A DNA stretch of 64,000 nt, taken from positions 558,001 through 622,000 of the forward strand of contig NZ_NESA01000001.1 in assembly GCF_002778315.1 (NCBI RefSeq), given 5' to 3'. Shown here one piece after another: positions 52,966 to 62,700 of the stretch. This DNA comes from Limnohabitans sp. JirII-31. Its GTDB lineage: Bacteria; Pseudomonadota; Gammaproteobacteria; Burkholderiales; Burkholderiaceae_C. A program made the position numbers and the translations under genes. Below the pieces are notes generated by a model. The model was not told the origin of the DNA. It saw only the letters and a list, made by a program, of their open reading frames with translations, and searched no databases. Positions within the stretch are counted from its first letter, which is position 1. Each line of letters starts with the position of its first letter.

Positions 52966-53956
52966 GGTGCGATGATAACTTTGAGTCCAAGCGTGCATCA
53001 ATGGCTTGCAGCAATTCGGGTGGCAAGGTCGTGAGCAGCGGGACGGCCCAAACGGTGGGATGCAAGGGCCATAGCTTGACGGCATCTTTCTCTGTGCACA
53101 ACACATCACCTAAGCGCTCATTGATAACCACGTCGCGCATGTCAGCGTGATCTGCCAGCGCTTGGGTATTCGTCAACGACAGGCCTTGCGCCGCGAGCAT
53201 GTCAAAAAAGACCTGAGGTTTGGCAATACCCGCAATGGCTTGCACAGGTGTCATCCGCAAATCTTGCAAGCTGCGCTGCGTGCCGTCTGCGCGTACCGCA
53301 AAGTGAGCCAGTTGCTTGCGCACTTGGTAGCGCGGCGAAGAGGGCGTGGCAGCGCTGGTGAGTTCAAACCGATTGACATCAAGCGCAGCAGCACGCGGCC
53401 ATGGCTCACGCAGAGGGCCGGCAGGCAGCAGCCAGCCGTTGCCGACATCTCGTTCATCAAACACACACACCTCAATATCGCGTGCCAAGGCCAGGTGCTG
53501 TAAACCGTCGTCACACACCAGCACTTGGATGTTTGGGTATTTTTGCAACAAGGCTTCGCCAGCTGCTGCGCGGTCAGCAGCGACCCAAACGGGCACGCCA
53601 CAGCGGCGGGCAATCAGCAGTGGCTCGTCACCCACATCTTGCGCTTGACTACTGGCGTGAACCTCTCGCTGATCGCGTGTTGTGCGTCCATAACCGCGCG
53701 ACAGTACGCCGACATGGAGACCGCGTTGGCGCAAGTGCTCCACCAGCGCCATCACCACCGGTGTTTTACCGACGCCTCCCACCAAGACATTGCCAACGAC
53801 CAAGACGGGCACGGGTAAGTGTTGGGATTTGAAAACGCCCAAGCGATAAAGCCACTGCCGACTCCTGACCAGGCATCCAAAACAGGCAGATATGGGCCAC
53901 AAGATGCAGGCTAAAAGCCCTCGCTTGAGCCATACCTGTGTCAGGACCTTGCGCAT
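52946..53956 (-). CDS. lpxK: Tetraacyldisaccharide 4'-kinase
   Basis: LpxK phosphorylates the 4' position of the lipid A disaccharide at the inner membrane. The 336-residue product has a membrane-associated N-terminal helix (about 13-30), the P-loop [14 protein letters not shown] (54-67), [19 protein letters not shown] and the [15 protein letters not shown] block with the catalytic Asp. ATG 53956 was chosen; the extension to 53995 begins with TTG and overlaps exbD. Neighbouring kdsB also serves lipopolysaccharide synthesis. Confidence 0.95.
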   Translation of the reverse strand: MRKVLTQVWLKRGLLACILWPISACFGCLVRSRQWLYRLGVFKSQHLPVPVLVVGNVLVGGVGKTPVVMALVEHLRQRGLHVGVLSRGYGRTTRDQREVHASSQAQDVGDEPLLIARRCGVPVWVAADRAAAGEALLQKYPNIQVLVCDDGLQHLALARDIEVCVFDERDVGNGWLLPAGPLREPWPRAAALDVNRFELTSAATPSSPRYQVRKQLAHFAVRADGTQRSLQDLRMTPVQAIAGIAKPQVFFDMLAAQGLSLTNTQALADHADMRDVVINERLGDVLCTEKDAVKLWPLHPTVWAVPLLTTLPPELLQAIDARLDSKLSSHHGLQTT

Positions 53957-53963
53957 GTGGTCT

Positions 53964-54386
53964 TTAATCGGATTTGCCAGCCAGCTGGGCGGCAAAAGTG
54001 AGTTGGCTCAAGCCGTTGCGACGCGCTGCCTCCATGACCAGCATCACAGACTGATGGCTGGCTTGGGCATCTGCACTGATGACGACCATCGGGCTTTCTA
54101 AACCTTGCGTTGCTTGCGTGAGTGCTTGGCTCAGGCTTTGCACATCGCGCCCAGGAATTAGGGTTCGGTTCACGCTGTAACGACCATCGCTACTCACTGA
54201 CACCAAAATTTCGCTAGGACGGTCTTTTTGCAGTGCAGCGTCGGCGACAGGAAGGTTCAACTGCATTTCAGTGAACTTGCTGTAGGTGGTGGACAGCATC
54301 AAAAAAATAAGGACCACCAACAGCACATCAATGAACGGGATCAGATTGATCTCGGGTTCGGGAGAGTTAGATCGATGAAATTTCAT
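53964..54386 (-). CDS. exbD: ExbD/TolR-family energy-transducing protein
   Basis: The 140-residue protein has one N-terminal transmembrane helix (about 16-34; INLIPFIDVLLVVLIFLM) with the essential Asp20, then a periplasmic domain (about 45-140). With ExbB it couples proton flow to outer-membrane transport via TonB, or to Tol functions. Lacking TonB or Tol-Pal genes nearby, the ExbB/ExbD against TolQ/TolR decision rests on the motif and the neighbouring lpxK, a common context for exbBD in this group. Confidence 0.88.
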   Translation of the reverse strand: MKFHRSNSPEPEINLIPFIDVLLVVLIFLMLSTTYSKFTEMQLNLPVADAALQKDRPSEILVSVSSDGRYSVNRTLIPGRDVQSLSQALTQATQGLESPMVVISADAQASHQSVMLVMEAARRNGLSQLTFAAQLAGKSD

Positions 54387-54401
54387 GCGGCGTTCACGAA
54401 C

Positions 54402-55028
54402 TCAACGGAGTTTGTTGCGCAAGGAGAGCAAATGGCGGGCAAAGCGCTCGGCATCGAGTTCAAGCCCTAAGACATAAGCGTCCACGCGCGCACGTAAATA
54501 TCGCCAAAACATCAAGCTGGGAATGGCCACGATCAAACCAAAAGCTGTGTTGTACAAGGCCATCGAGATACCTTGCGCGAGTTGCGCGGGGTTGCTGCCA
54601 CCTGGTGTTTGTGCGCCAAAAATATCAATCATGCCAATCACTGTGCCCAACAAACCCAGCAGCGGTGCCGCAGAAGCGATGGTGGCCAAGGCGGAGAGGT
54701 TTTTATCCAGTTCGTGCGCAGCTTGACGACCCGCAACCTCCATGCTGTAGCGTAAATCTACATCATTGATACTTTGATTAGCTTGCAAGGCATGCCAACC
54801 ACTGGCCAAGACCTGGCCCAAAAAGGAGTGGTGCTCAAGCTGAGCCATCACATCGACGCTGGGCAGACTGTGTTGCGAGGCCAAAATAGCTTGGTCGAGT
54901 AGCCCTTGCGGTGCCACCAAATGCACGCGCAAACTGAGCAATCGTTCGATGATCAGGGCCAGGGCCACCACGGAACAGCCTAATAGGGGCCAAATCGGCC
55001 AACCAGCCGCTTGTATGATCGACAGCAA
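54402..55028 (-). CDS. exbB: ExbB/TolQ-family proton channel protein
   Basis: The protein has three transmembrane helices (about 10-28, 112-135 and 152-178), with the conserved block SAAPLLGLLGTVIGMIDIF and a large cytoplasmic loop between helices 1 and 2. I place the start at TTG 55028, giving MLSIIQAAGWPIWP, since GGAG lies 7 bases upstream and homologues start with this sequence. The longer frame from ATG 55082 adds 18 residues (MCMKRWAIIATSFHWSCA) without family features. With the TTG start it has 208 residues. It heads the six-gene operon to adk. Confidence 0.87.
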   Translation of the reverse strand: MLSIIQAAGWPIWPLLGCSVVALALIIERLLSLRVHLVAPQGLLDQAILASQHSLPSVDVMAQLEHHSFLGQVLASGWHALQANQSINDVDLRYSMEVAGRQAAHELDKNLSALATIASAAPLLGLLGTVIGMIDIFGAQTPGGSNPAQLAQGISMALYNTAFGLIVAIPSLMFWRYLRARVDAYVLGLELDAERFARHLLSLRNKLR

Positions 55029-55086
55029 TGCGCAACTCCAATGAAACGACGTCGCGATTATCGCCCACCGTTTCATGCACATTTAC

Positions 55087-55107
55087 TGTGGATAACTTTG
55101 TGGGTAA
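55087..55107. promoter_or_regulatory. DnaA-box-like pair in the exbB/xseA gap
   Basis: TGTGGATAA (55087-55095) is a perfect reverse complement of the DnaA box TTATCCACA, and TGTGGGTAA (55099-55107) is one mismatch away, on the same strand 12 bp on. The 234-bp gap (55029-55262) is AT-richer than its surroundings and should hold divergent promoters for exbB and xseA; I see no convincing -10/-35 pair. Too few boxes for an origin. Confidence 0.35.
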
Positions 55108-55262
55108 GTTTCAATGCAAGCGCCTACAAGCCGCATGAATGGCCGTTTCCTACAAAATGATTGAATTTTCAGCGCAAAAAATGCCAATGAAATCAAAAAC
55201 TTACACCGACAGCTCGACATTGTTGGTCGATTTGATCTCTCATCCACTCAAGGTTTCGTTCT

Positions 55263-56561
55263 GTGGATGAGTTCAGCTTGTCAGGTCCGGAAACCATCGG
55301 TTTGACGCCGCGAATTTGGGCGGTTGGCGCGCTGTGCCGCGCCATTGCTGATGCTTTGGAAGCGCGTTTCAATCCAGTTGCGGTACGCGGAGAGATTTCG
55401 GGCTTCACACGCGCATCCAGCGGGCATTGCTACTTTTCGCTCAAGGATGGACAGGGTCAATTGCGTTGTGCCATGTTCAAACGCGCCGCCCAGTTGTTGG
55501 ATTTTTCTCCAGCAGATGGTGAGTTGGTCGAGTTGCGTGGTCGCCTGGGTGTGTATGAGCCACGTGGTGAATTGCAGCTGATTGTGGAAAACATGCGCCG
55601 CGCGGGCCAAGGTGCATTGTTTGAGCAATTCTTGAGGCTCAAATCCAAGCTGGAGGCGGAGGGCTTGTTTTCTGTAGATCGCAAGCGTGCGATTGCCAGC
55701 CAGCCGCGCTGTATTGGGGTTGTCACCTCGTTGGGGGCAGCGGCCTTGCATGATGTGGCGACAGCCTTGCAACGACGGGTGCCACACATTCCGGTGCTGC
55801 TTGCTCCATCGCCCGTACAAGGCTCTGAAGCGGCACTTGGTTTGGTTCGCGCTATTCAAGCCTTGATTGAGCACCCCCAAATGGATGTGATTTTGTTGGT
55901 TCGAGGCGGCGGTTCAATTGAAGACCTGTGGGCTTTCAATGATGAAACTTTGGCACGCACCATTGCGCAAAGTCCGATCCCCGTGATTGCGGGTCTAGGG
56001 CACGAAACAGACTTCACCATTGCCGACTTTTGCGCTGATTTACGTGCCCCCACGCCGACAGCTGCCGCCGAATTGTGCGCCACCTCACGCCAAGAATTAC
56101 TGGACAATTTACAAGCTTGGGCAAACGTCATTCAGACCCTGATGGGACGCCAACTGGACACCCAGACACAACGCTTGGACAGGGCGCAAGCTCGTCTGGG
56201 ACGGCCTTCACAAGGTCTGACACACGAAAAAATGCAATTGCTGGGCATGCAGCAAAGGCTACAAACAGGTTTGCAAAATCATCTACAACGCCAGCAGCAC
56301 GCCTTGACGAACTTGGCAAACAGTTTCAACCGAAGTCTGGAGCAAGCACCACATCAAGCGCGCGAGCGCTTGCAGCGTGCCGCTTTGCGGCTTGAGCTAT
56401 TGGATCCTAAATTGGTGCTGCAACGTGGGTTTGCCTGGTTAAGCAACACCGATGGGCGTGCCGTCACATCCGTCAAGCAAACCCAGATTGGGCAGCCCTT
56501 GCAAGCAACCCTTGCGGATGGCGTGGTTGAATTGCAGGTCACTGCATCACGTGAGATATAG
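55263..56561 (+). CDS. xseA: Exodeoxyribonuclease VII large subunit
   Basis: XseA is the catalytic subunit of a single-strand-specific exonuclease acting in repair. The 432 residues contain the N-terminal OB fold (AVRGEISGFTRASSGHCYFSLKD in pieces over about 38-60), FKRAAQLLDF, the catalytic block CIGVVTSLGAAALHDV, VLLAPSPVQGSEA, RGGGSIEDLWAFNDE, PVIAGLGHETDFTIADFCADLRAPTPTAAAE in pieces, and the coiled-coil C-terminal part. The start is a GTG at 55263 with AAGG 9 bases before it. The small subunit gene xseB is not adjacent. Confidence 0.94.
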   Translation: MDEFSLSGPETIGLTPRIWAVGALCRAIADALEARFNPVAVRGEISGFTRASSGHCYFSLKDGQGQLRCAMFKRAAQLLDFSPADGELVELRGRLGVYEPRGELQLIVENMRRAGQGALFEQFLRLKSKLEAEGLFSVDRKRAIASQPRCIGVVTSLGAAALHDVATALQRRVPHIPVLLAPSPVQGSEAALGLVRAIQALIEHPQMDVILLVRGGGSIEDLWAFNDETLARTIAQSPIPVIAGLGHETDFTIADFCADLRAPTPTAAAELCATSRQELLDNLQAWANVIQTLMGRQLDTQTQRLDRAQARLGRPSQGLTHEKMQLLGMQQRLQTGLQNHLQRQQHALTNLANSFNRSLEQAPHQARERLQRAALRLELLDPKLVLQRGFAWLSNTDGRAVTSVKQTQIGQPLQATLADGVVELQVTASREI

Positions 56562-56597
56562 TTTTTACAATCCGTTTTTTTCACCTCAGAGGACTTC

Positions 56598-57179
56598 ATG
56601 GAACATACGCTCCCCGCATTGCCATACGCCATCGACGCATTGGCTCCCCATTACTCTCAAGAAACCTTGGAGTTCCATCATGGCAAGCACCACAACGCTT
56701 ATGTGGTCAACCTCAACAACCTGCAAAAAGGTACTGAGTTTGAAAGCATGTCGCTGGAAGAGATCGTGAAGAAATCCAGCGGTGGCATTTACAACAACGC
56801 CGCCCAAATCTGGAATCACACCTTCTTTTGGAGCTGCATGAAACCACAAGGCGGCGGCGAGCCCACAGGTGCTTTGGCTGCAGCCATCAACGCCAAGTTC
56901 GGCAGCTATGCAGCGTTCAAAGAAGCTTTCGTCAAGAGCGCTGTCGGTAACTTTGGCTCAGGCTGGACTTGGTTGGTCAAAAAAGCCGACGGCTCTGTGG
57001 ACATCGTCAACACGGGCGCAGCAGGTACCCCGCTGACTAGTGCTGATAAAGCCTTGTTGACTGTGGACGTGTGGGAACACGCCTACTACATCGACTACCG
57101 CAATATGCGCCCTAAGTTTGTTGAAACCTTCCTCGACAAACTCGTGAACTGGAGTTTTGCTGAGAGCAACTTCGCCTAA
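56598..57179 (+). CDS. sodB: Superoxide dismutase, iron type
   Basis: SodB converts superoxide to oxygen and hydrogen peroxide in the cytoplasm. The 193-residue length is standard. Metal ligands are visible in [13 protein letters not shown] (His27), WNHTFFW (His near 74), and [13 protein letters not shown] (Asp and His near 157-161). The sequence [14 protein letters not shown] fits the Fe-type rather than Mn-type. AGAGGA precedes the ATG and a -10-like TACAAT (56566-56571) lies upstream, so it probably has its own promoter after xseA. A bidirectional terminator follows. Confidence 0.96.
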   Translation: MEHTLPALPYAIDALAPHYSQETLEFHHGKHHNAYVVNLNNLQKGTEFESMSLEEIVKKSSGGIYNNAAQIWNHTFFWSCMKPQGGGEPTGALAAAINAKFGSYAAFKEAFVKSAVGNFGSGWTWLVKKADGSVDIVNTGAAGTPLTSADKALLTVDVWEHAYYIDYRNMRPKFVETFLDKLVNWSFAESNFA

Positions 57180-57198
57180 ATTCTGCGTATTTAGAAAC

Positions 57199-57228
57199 AA
57201 AAAAGCCGACTCAAGGGTCGGCTTTTTT
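57199..57228. terminator. Bidirectional intrinsic terminator between sodB and the DUF192 gene
   Basis: The stem GCCGAC (57205-57210)/GTCGGC (57217-57222) around TCAAGG is flanked by A6 and T6, so either transcript would have a U-tract. It sits between convergent genes, 20 bp after sodB and 16 bp after the DUF192 stop. Confidence 0.92.
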
Positions 57229-57244
57229 GTTGTGGCAACTTATT

Positions 57245-57688
57245 TCAGGGTTTGAACGGTGTACCACCCAAGCGAGTGCCGGCTTTGAAACCTTTTTTGG
57301 CAAACCAGCCTTGGTGCATTTCCAGCACGAAACGCACAGGCTTGGTTGAGCAGTGCGCGTCGGTAGTTTGTGGCTTCATATCAGCCAAGTTCACGATGGT
57401 GCCGTCATCGGCGACAAAAGCCGCGGTAAGAGGTAACAGCGTGTTTTTCATCCAAAAGCACTGCGCACTGGGCTGCTCAAACACAAACAACATGCCTTCG
57501 TGTGTAGGCATCTCCGCGCGGTACATCAGCCCGATGCTGCGTTGTTCAGGCGTTTGTGCCACCTGCGCGTCAATTTGGTACATGCCTGCCTGCAACTTGA
57601 TGCGGGGCAAGTTGGTTTGTGGCCCATCTTGGGCCATCGCAACCAAGCTTGTGAAGGTGATCAGGAGAATATGGATGAGGCGTTTCAT
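57245..57688 (-). CDS. DUF192 family exported protein
   Basis: The 147-residue product has a signal peptide (ILLITFTSLVAMA-QD) and the DUF192 fold: IDAQVAQTPEQRSIGLMYR, GMLFVFEQPSAQCFWMKNTLLPLTAAFV in pieces, ADDGTIVNLADMKP, and RFVLEMHQGWFAKKGFKAG. The M-x-N-T-x-x-P-L and VLE motifs are the family hallmarks. Function is not established; members appear in the periplasm or extracellularly. It is divergent from icd. Confidence 0.88.
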   Translation of the reverse strand: MKRLIHILLITFTSLVAMAQDGPQTNLPRIKLQAGMYQIDAQVAQTPEQRSIGLMYRAEMPTHEGMLFVFEQPSAQCFWMKNTLLPLTAAFVADDGTIVNLADMKPQTTDAHCSTKPVRFVLEMHQGWFAKKGFKAGTRLGGTPFKP

Positions 57689-57797
57689 GTGCTCATTATC
57701 TGGTGGTCTAGTGTCGCCAAAGCTGAGTCCTGTAAGTCGATGTCGTGAGTCGTGTCACTAGAATCAGGCCGAAATTTCACCATTCGGAGCGCTATCC

Positions 57798-59054
57798 ATG
57801 TCTTACTTGCACATTCAAGTGCCAACCCAAGGTCAAAAAATCACGGTCAACGCCGACATGTCGTTGAATGTGCCTGATCAACCCATCGTGCCTTTTATCG
57901 AGGGCGATGGTGTGGGGCAAGACGTCACCCCGGTCATGCGCCAGGTGGTGGATGCTGCGGTGGCGCGTGCCTACGGCGGCAAGCGGCAAATCCATTGGAT
58001 GGAAGTGTTTGCCGGCGAGAAGTCAACACGTGTGTATGGCGCCGATGTGTGGCTGCCTGACGAAACCACCCAAGTCTTACGCGATTACGTGGTTTCGATC
58101 AAAGGCCCACTCAATACCCCCGTGGGTGGTGGCATTCGTTCATTGAATGTGGCCTTGCGTCAAGCCTTGGATTTGTATGTTTGTTTGCGCCCTGTTCAGT
58201 ATTTCAAAGGCGTTCCGTCCCCATTGAAGGAGCCTGAAAAGACCAACATGGTCATTTTTCGAGAGAACTCTGAAGACATATATGCGGGCATTGAGTACGC
58301 AGCCGAAAGCGTAGAAGCCAAGAAATTGATTGCGTTTTTGAACCAGGAGATGGGGGCTACCACGATTCGTTTTCCCAACACCTCGGCCATTGGTATCAAG
58401 CCCGTGTCCATTGAGGGCACAGAGCGCTTCATCCGCAAAGCCATCCAATACGCGATTGACCATGACAAACCCAGTGTGACCATCGTGCACAAGGGCAACA
58501 TCATGAAATTCACCGAAGGCGGTTTTCGTGACTGGGCGCTGGCTTTGGCGCAAAAGGAATTCGACGCCAAGCTGATCGACGGCGGGCCGTGGTGCCGCAT
58601 CACCAACCCTAAAACGGGCAAAGGCATCATCATCAAAGACGTGATCGCGGATGCTTTCTTGCAGCAAATTCTGATGCGTCCTGCCGAGTACTCTGTGGTG
58701 GCAACCTTGAACCTGAACGGCGACTACATTTCCGACGCGGTGGCCGCGCAAGTGGGGGGCATTGGCATTGCGCCGGGCGCCAACCTGTCTGACACCGTGG
58801 CCTGTTTTGAAGCGACTCACGGTACCGCGCCCAAGTACGCCGGCAAGGATTACGTCAATCCGGGCTCCATGATCTTGTCGGCTGAAATGATGTTGCGTCA
58901 CATCGGCTGGACCGAGGCAGCAGACCGCATCATTGACGCCATGGAGGCCGCCATTGCAGCCAAACGGGTGACCTATGACTTTGCGCGACTGATGGATGGT
59001 GCCACCCAAGTGAGCTGCTCAGGCTTTGGCCAAATCATGATTGACCACATCTAA
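57798..59054 (+). CDS. icd: NADP-dependent isocitrate dehydrogenase
   Basis: Icd oxidatively decarboxylates isocitrate to 2-oxoglutarate in the TCA cycle. The 418-residue E. coli-type homodimeric enzyme has [34 protein letters not shown] with Ser115 at the place of the AceK-phosphorylated Ser113 of E. coli, [14 protein letters not shown], and [24 protein letters not shown]-type residues ([20 protein letters not shown] in pieces) follow. CGGAGC precedes the ATG; a terminator follows. It starts 110 bp from the divergent DUF192 gene. Confidence 0.96.
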   Translation: MSYLHIQVPTQGQKITVNADMSLNVPDQPIVPFIEGDGVGQDVTPVMRQVVDAAVARAYGGKRQIHWMEVFAGEKSTRVYGADVWLPDETTQVLRDYVVSIKGPLNTPVGGGIRSLNVALRQALDLYVCLRPVQYFKGVPSPLKEPEKTNMVIFRENSEDIYAGIEYAAESVEAKKLIAFLNQEMGATTIRFPNTSAIGIKPVSIEGTERFIRKAIQYAIDHDKPSVTIVHKGNIMKFTEGGFRDWALALAQKEFDAKLIDGGPWCRITNPKTGKGIIIKDVIADAFLQQILMRPAEYSVVATLNLNGDYISDAVAAQVGGIGIAPGANLSDTVACFEATHGTAPKYAGKDYVNPGSMILSAEMMLRHIGWTEAADRIIDAMEAAIAAKRVTYDFARLMDGATQVSCSGFGQIMIDHI

Positions 59055-59081
59055 ACCTTGTGCGTTTTAGCAAAGCAATTA

Positions 59082-59105
59082 AGCCCTGCCTAGGCGGGGC
59101 TTTTT
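59082..59105 (+). terminator. Intrinsic terminator after icd
   Basis: AGCCCTGCC (59082-59090) pairs with GGCGGGGCT (59093-59101) around TA, with one G-T pair, and ends in a T run (59101-59105). It lies 28 bp after the icd stop, upstream of clpS. Confidence 0.85.
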
Positions 59106-59133
59106 GCCACAGGGGCATCGATAGAATCACCCC

Positions 59134-59481
59134 ATGCCCAGCAAAAAACCAACGCCCAAAGTTCAATTGCCCGACCGCGACGATGGCGGTTCGGTTGTTT
59201 TAGAGCGTCGCACCCAACGCACCGAGCCACCCCAAATGTTTCAGGTGGTGATGCTCAATGATGACTTCACACCGATGGAGTTCGTGGTCATGGTGTTGCA
59301 AGAGTTTTTCTCGAAAGACCGCGAAAGTGCGACGCAGATCATGCTCAAGATTCACTTGGACGGCAAAGGCGTTTGCGGGGTGTACAGCAAAGACGTTGCG
59401 GCCACCAAGGTGGAGCAAGTCATGGATGCCGCCCGCAAAGCGGGTCATCCACTGCAATGTTTGAGTGAGCCTGTTGAATAA
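59134..59481 (+). CDS. clpS: ClpAP adaptor ClpS
   Basis: ClpS delivers N-degron substrates to ClpAP. The 115-residue product has an unstructured N-terminus and the ClpS fold with [18 protein letters not shown] (the Asn-Asp-Asp substrate-binding pocket), [31 protein letters not shown] in pieces and [16 protein letters not shown]. It is followed by clpA at 56 bp, as usual. A possible -10 TAGAAT at 59122-59127 lies just before the ATG, so a leaderless-like short UTR is possible. Confidence 0.95.
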   Translation: MPSKKPTPKVQLPDRDDGGSVVLERRTQRTEPPQMFQVVMLNDDFTPMEFVVMVLQEFFSKDRESATQIMLKIHLDGKGVCGVYSKDVAATKVEQVMDAARKAGHPLQCLSEPVE

Positions 59482-59503
59482 ATGGCTTTCGTTTCCATAT
59501 ACA
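59474..59503 (+). promoter_or_regulatory. Possible internal promoter for clpA
   Basis: TTGAAT (59474-59479) and TATACA (59498-59503) are 18 bp apart between clpS and clpA, overlapping the clpS stop. A start near 59510 would leave a 28-base leader with GGAAGGA before the clpA ATG. Motif-based only. Confidence 0.35.
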
Positions 59504-59537
59504 GTCAAAGCACAGTTGCAAGCCGGAAGGAAAACAC

Positions 59538-61868
59538 ATGATTGCCCAAGAACTTGAAGTCAGCTTGCACATGGCCTTTGTAGAGGCCCGTCAGCAGCGC
59601 CATGAATTCATCACAGTTGAACACTTGTTGTTGGCTTTGCTCGACAACCCCAGTGCCGCAGAGGTACTGCGTGCCTGTTCTGCCAACATCGATGACCTGC
59701 GCAAGTCGCTAGCCAACTTCATCAAAGACAACACGCCCCAGGTCGCAGGTACCGAAGAAGTCGACACGCAGCCCACCTTGGGTTTCCAGCGTGTGATTCA
59801 GCGCGCCATCATGCACGTGCAATCCACGGGCAATGGCAAAAAAGAAGTCACAGGCGCCAACGTCCTGGTGGCTATTTTTGGTGAAAAAGACTCGCATGCC
59901 GTGTACTACTTGCACCAGCAAGGTGTCACGCGACTTGACGTCGTGAACTTCATTGCCCACGGCATCAAAAAGACAGACCCGCCCGAGCCAGTCAAAGGCT
60001 CAGACATCCCTCAAGGGGAGGGTGAAGAAGGGGGGGCGCCCGAAAGGAATGAAAAAGCATCCCCTTTGGAGCAGTTCACTCAAAACCTCAACCAAATGGC
60101 CAAAGACGGCAAGATTGATCCGTTGATTGGCCGTGAATACGAGGTCGAGCGCGCCATCCAAATCCTGTGCCGTCGTCGCAAAAACAACCCCCTCTTGGTG
60201 GGTGAGGCTGGCGTGGGTAAAACCGCCATTGCCGAAGGCTTGGCATGGCGCATCACACAAAACGATGTGCCCGAGATCTTGGCTGAAGCCGTGGTGTATT
60301 CCCTGGATATGGGGGCACTGCTTGCTGGAACCAAATACCGTGGGGACTTTGAGCAACGTCTCAAAGGCGTGATCAAGTTACTACAAGGCAAGCCCAACGC
60401 AATTTTGTTCATCGACGAAATTCACACCTTGATTGGTGCAGGCGCTGCCTCGGGCGGTACTCTGGATGCGTCCAACTTGCTTAAGCCTGCGTTGTCTAGT
60501 GGTCAACTCAAGTGCATCGGTGCCACCACGTTCACCGAATACCGCAGCATCTTCGAAAAAGATGCAGCTCTGAGCCGTCGTTTCCAAAAAATCGATGTGG
60601 TGGAACCTACCATCGAGCAAACGGTGGACATCTTGAAAGGGCTGAAGTCACGCTTTGAGGAACACCACAACGTCAAGTACGCCGTGGCCGCCTTGCAAGC
60701 GGCGGCTGAGTTGAGCGCCAAGTACATCAATGACCGCCATTTGCCTGACAAGGCGATTGACGTGATCGACGAGGCGGGTGCGGCTCAGCGTATCTTGCCT
60801 GTGTCTAAACGCAAGAAAACCATCAGCAAGGCTGAGATTGAAGACATCGTGGCCAAGATCGCCCGTATTCCACCGGCCAACGTGTCCAACGACGATCGCG
60901 GCAAGTTGCAAACACTGGAGCGCGACCTGAAGAGCGTCGTCTTCGGCCAAGACAAAGCGCTGGAAGTACTGGCCTCTGCGGTCAAGATGGCGCGCTCTGG
61001 CCTGGGTAAAAACGACAAGCCGATCGGTGCTTTCTTGTTCAGCGGCCCCACCGGCGTGGGTAAAACCGAAGCTGCTAAGCAGTTGGCCTACATCATGGGT
61101 ATCGACTTGATTCGCTTTGACATGTCTGAGTACATGGAGCGCCACGCAGTGAGTCGACTGATTGGTGCGCCTCCTGGCTATGTCGGCTTTGACCAAGGTG
61201 GTTTGCTGACCGAAGCCGTCACGAAAAAGCCGCACTGCGTGTTGTTGCTCGACGAAATCGAGAAGGCTCACCCGGACATCTTCAACGTGTTGTTGCAGGT
61301 GATGGACCATGGCACGTTGACTGACAACAATGGCCGCAAAGCCGATTTCCGCAATGTGATCTTGATCATGACCACCAATGCGGGGGCTGAAACCATGAAC
61401 AAGGCCACCATTGGATTTACCAACCCACGGCAAGCGGGCGATGAAATGGGCGACATCAAACGCTTGTTCACGCCGGAGTTCCGCAACCGTTTGGATGCCA
61501 TTGTGGGCTTCAAGGCCCTGGACGAAAACGTCATCATGCGTGTGGTCGACAAGTTCTTGCTCCAATTGGAAACCCAGTTGGCAGAAAAGAAAGTGGATGT
61601 CACCTTCAGCGACAAGTTGCGCAAACACTTGGCCAAGAAAGGCTTTGACCCCTTGATGGGCGCCCGTCCGATGCAGCGTTTGATTCAAGACACCATTCGT
61701 CGCGCCTTAGCCGATGAACTTTTGTTTGGTCGCTTGACCGAAGGTGGCCGCTTGAGTGTGGACATTGACGACAAAGACGAGGTGTTGCTAGACATTCAGC
61801 CTTTGCCCAAGAAAGAAAAAGGCGCAAAAGTTGAGCCTAACTCGTCAGAAGAAACCGCTGCGGGTTGA
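59538..61868 (+). CDS. clpA: ATP-dependent Clp protease ATPase subunit ClpA
   Basis: ClpA is the AAA+ unfoldase that feeds ClpP. The 776 residues comprise a Clp N-domain (1-145), D1 with Walker A GEAGVGKT (222-229) and [17 protein letters not shown], and D2 with Walker A GPTGVGKT (503-510) and [18 protein letters not shown]. The ATIGFTNP segment in D2 is at the place of the ClpP-binding IGL/F loop. A Gly/Pro/Glu-rich linker (about 155-180) follows the N-domain. ClpP is not in the window. GGAAGGA precedes the ATG; a terminator follows the stop. Confidence 0.96.
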   Translation: MIAQELEVSLHMAFVEARQQRHEFITVEHLLLALLDNPSAAEVLRACSANIDDLRKSLANFIKDNTPQVAGTEEVDTQPTLGFQRVIQRAIMHVQSTGNGKKEVTGANVLVAIFGEKDSHAVYYLHQQGVTRLDVVNFIAHGIKKTDPPEPVKGSDIPQGEGEEGGAPERNEKASPLEQFTQNLNQMAKDGKIDPLIGREYEVERAIQILCRRRKNNPLLVGEAGVGKTAIAEGLAWRITQNDVPEILAEAVVYSLDMGALLAGTKYRGDFEQRLKGVIKLLQGKPNAILFIDEIHTLIGAGAASGGTLDASNLLKPALSSGQLKCIGATTFTEYRSIFEKDAALSRRFQKIDVVEPTIEQTVDILKGLKSRFEEHHNVKYAVAALQAAAELSAKYINDRHLPDKAIDVIDEAGAAQRILPVSKRKKTISKAEIEDIVAKIARIPPANVSNDDRGKLQTLERDLKSVVFGQDKALEVLASAVKMARSGLGKNDKPIGAFLFSGPTGVGKTEAAKQLAYIMGIDLIRFDMSEYMERHAVSRLIGAPPGYVGFDQGGLLTEAVTKKPHCVLLLDEIEKAHPDIFNVLLQVMDHGTLTDNNGRKADFRNVILIMTTNAGAETMNKATIGFTNPRQAGDEMGDIKRLFTPEFRNRLDAIVGFKALDENVIMRVVDKFLLQLETQLAEKKVDVTFSDKLRKHLAKKGFDPLMGARPMQRLIQDTIRRALADELLFGRLTEGGRLSVDIDDKDEVLLDIQPLPKKEKGAKVEPNSSEETAAG

Positions 61869-61890
61869 ACCTGGGCGACGCACAACGGAT

Positions 61891-61915
61891 AAGCGGCTGG
61901 CAACAGCCGCTTTTT
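61891..61915 (+). terminator. Intrinsic terminator after clpA
   Basis: AAGCGGCTG (61891-61899) pairs perfectly with CAGCCGCTT (61904-61912) around a GCAA tetraloop and continues into TTTCTTTG. It lies 22 bp after the clpA stop. Confidence 0.88.
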
Positions 61916-61980
61916 CTTTGCTTTTCACAAGATCTGGTCACGTAAAATCGTACCCAGTTTCAATCTGCAAAGGACATCAC

Positions 61981-62700
61981 GTGGCGGGACATAGCAAATG
62001 GGCCAACATTCAGCACCGCAAGGGGCGACAAGACGAAAAGCGTGGCCGCATCTGGACCCGACTCATCCGTGAAATCATGGTGGCAGCCCGCTTGGGTGGT
62101 GCTGACCTGGACATCAATCCGCGCTTGCGACTGGCCATTGAAAAGGCCAAAGCGGCCAATATGCCTGCGGACAACATCAAGCGCAATATTGACAAAGCCA
62201 CCGGCAACCTGGAAGGCGTGAACTACGAAGAGATTCGCTACGAGGGTTATGGCATTGGCGGCGCCGCCATCATTGTGGACACCATGACCGACAACAAGGT
62301 GCGCACCGTGGCTGAGGTGCGACATGCGTTCAGCAAACACGGCGGTAACTTGGGCACCGAAGGCTCGGTATCCTTCCAGTTCAAACACTGCGGTCAGTTG
62401 ATTTTTGCCCCCGGAAGTAACGAAGATCAGATCATGGAAATCGCGCTAGAAGCAGGTGCCGACGATGTGATCACGGGTGATGACGGCGCGATCGAAGTGC
62501 TGACGGCTCCTACTGAATTTGAGTCGGTACAAAAAGCGCTAGAGGCTGCGGGTCTCAAGCCCGAGGTGGCTGAGGTGACCTGGCGTCCTGAAAACACGAT
62601 TGAACTCAACGGCGACGACGCCATCAAAATGCAAAAAATACTGGATGTGTTGGAAGACCTTGACGATGTGCAAGAGGTCTATCACAACGCCGAACTATGA
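61981..62700 (+). CDS. yebC: YebC/PmpR family protein
   Basis: The 239-residue product begins [25 protein letters not shown] in pieces, the conserved start of YebC proteins, and contains [58 protein letters not shown], and [13 protein letters not shown]. YebC proteins were described as transcriptional regulators; recent work links family members to translation of proline-rich stretches. The start is GTG 61981, with AAAGGA 6 bases before it. The stop overlaps the purD start (ATGA). Confidence 0.95.
   Translation: MAGHSKWANIQHRKGRQDEKRGRIWTRLIREIMVAARLGGADLDINPRLRLAIEKAKAANMPADNIKRNIDKATGNLEGVNYEEIRYEGYGIGGAAIIVDTMTDNKVRTVAEVRHAFSKHGGNLGTEGSVSFQFKHCGQLIFAPGSNEDQIMEIALEAGADDVITGDDGAIEVLTAPTEFESVQKALEAAGLKPEVAEVTWRPENTIELNGDDAIKMQKILDVLEDLDDVQEVYHNAEL

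Noticed and set aside
55087-55107. Replication origin
   Set aside because: Only two DnaA-like boxes, with no dnaA, dnaN or AT-rich unwinding element nearby.
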